Of a stretch of 7,001 bases of DNA, positions 6,731 through 7,001 are shown in pieces. The notes beneath the pieces were generated by a model that had not been told where the DNA came from, ran no database searches, and worked only from the letters and a program-made list of their open reading frames with translations. Position numbers and translations under genes: made by a program. The stretch is from Candidatus Delongbacteria bacterium (GTDB taxonomy: Bacteria; Delongbacteria; UBA4055), in contig JAFGUL010000245.1 in the NCBI GenBank assembly GCA_016938535.1, positions 1 to 7,001 of the forward strand, read 5' to 3'. Numbering within the stretch: position 1 is the stretch's first letter; every line of letters starts with the position of its first letter.

Positions 6731-7001
6731 TTAAAAAAGCCCTTCAATATTTCCTTCATTATCAATATCCATCTTATATGCGGCAGGCACGTCGGGCAAT
6801 CCAGGCATACGCATGATCTCTCCTGTAATTGGAACTAGAAATCCCGCGCCTGAGGATATCTGGATCTCGCGGACTGTGACGACAAAGTCCTTCGGCCTGC
6901 CGAGAAGATCGGGATTGTCCGACAGCGACTTCTGCGTTTTAGCTATACAGACAGGCAGCTTGTCTAGGCCGAGCCTGATGATCCTCTTTATGTCGTTCTT
7001 A
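6731..7001 (-). CDS. fhs: Formate-tetrahydrofolate ligase, C-terminal part
   Basis: The last 89 codons and the TAA stop (6733-6731) of this gene enter from the right edge; the start and most of the roughly 560-residue protein are outside. The visible tail is highly characteristic: LPVCIAKTQKSLSDNP, then LLGRPKDFVVTVREI, SSGAGFLVPITGEIMRMPGL, a DVPAA stretch, and a terminal EGLF. The enzyme uses ATP to join formate to tetrahydrofolate, giving 10-formyl-tetrahydrofolate. This feeds purine and formyl-methionine synthesis and, in acetogens, the methyl branch of the Wood-Ljungdahl pathway. The ATP-binding loop lies in the unseen part, so activity cannot be checked here. The gene converges on the MATE gene with an 8-base gap, and no strong intrinsic terminator is visible between them. 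The identification is confident from the C-terminal signature. Confidence 0.95.
   Translation of the reverse strand, partial: KNDIKRIIRLGLDKLPVCIAKTQKSLSDNPDLLGRPKDFVVTVREIQISSGAGFLVPITGEIMRMPGLPDVPAAYKMDIDNEGNIEGLF

Noticed and set aside
6725..6741. Possible bidirectional terminator between MATE and fhs (GGCT...AGCC)
   Set aside because: The stem is only four perfect pairs plus A/T pairs around a mismatch, and no uninterrupted T-tract follows on either side, so it is too weak to call.
1..7001. Mobile element, CRISPR array, tRNA or rRNA, toxin-antitoxin or phage-defence system
   Set aside because: I saw no direct-repeat array, transposase or integrase motif, tRNA-like cloverleaf or small toxin/antitoxin pair; every long stretch is accounted for by the listed genes. 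The STAND-like ATPase alone is not evidence of phage defence because it is fused to cyclase domains with an intact catalytic set.

Overview
The window is ordinary bacterial chromosome: dense genes, short gaps, clear Shine-Dalgarno sites (GGAGG, AAGGAG, GGAG) and moderate-to-low GC. It contains no mobile element, RNA gene or CRISPR array. Gene content (formate-tetrahydrofolate ligase, a cytoplasmic-type prolyl oligopeptidase, a MATE exporter and a large cyclase/ATPase/TPR protein) suits a free-living or gut/sediment bacterium with folate one-carbon metabolism. The sequence alone does not fix the phylum. Large class III cyclase-ATPase proteins are known from spirochaetes, myxobacteria and relatives, cyanobacteria and several uncultured phyla, so I do not name one.

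Layout. Bases 1-5250 hold four genes on the minus strand, read right to left: a GNAT acetyltransferase (5250-4840), a 1207-residue soluble adenylyl cyclase-like protein (4808-1185), a 200-residue exported protein of unknown function (1120-518) and the first 164 residues of an S9A prolyl oligopeptidase (492 to the left edge). The gaps are 31, 64 and 25 bp. The first pair and the last pair could each be co-transcribed, and a candidate promoter lies in the 64-bp gap. From a 131-bp divergent intergenic region (5251-5381) a MATE-family efflux transporter runs rightward (5382-6722). It converges, with only 8 bp between, on the 3' end of formate-tetrahydrofolate ligase (fhs, minus strand, entering from the right edge).

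The centrepiece is the 1207-residue protein. It has two class III cyclase domains in tandem, then a P-loop STAND/AAA-type ATPase, then a long helical TPR-like tail, the domain order of mammalian soluble adenylyl cyclase (ADCY10). The active-site residues are split between the domains as in that enzyme: both metal-binding Asp in the first, and the adenine-selecting Lys/Thr pair and the Asn/Arg transition-state pair in the second. One composite ATP-cyclising site is therefore predicted. The bicarbonate-binding Lys of the mammalian enzyme appears to be replaced by Ser. No cAMP receptor is visible in the window, so the downstream pathway is unknown. The other genes look like independent housekeeping or transport functions.
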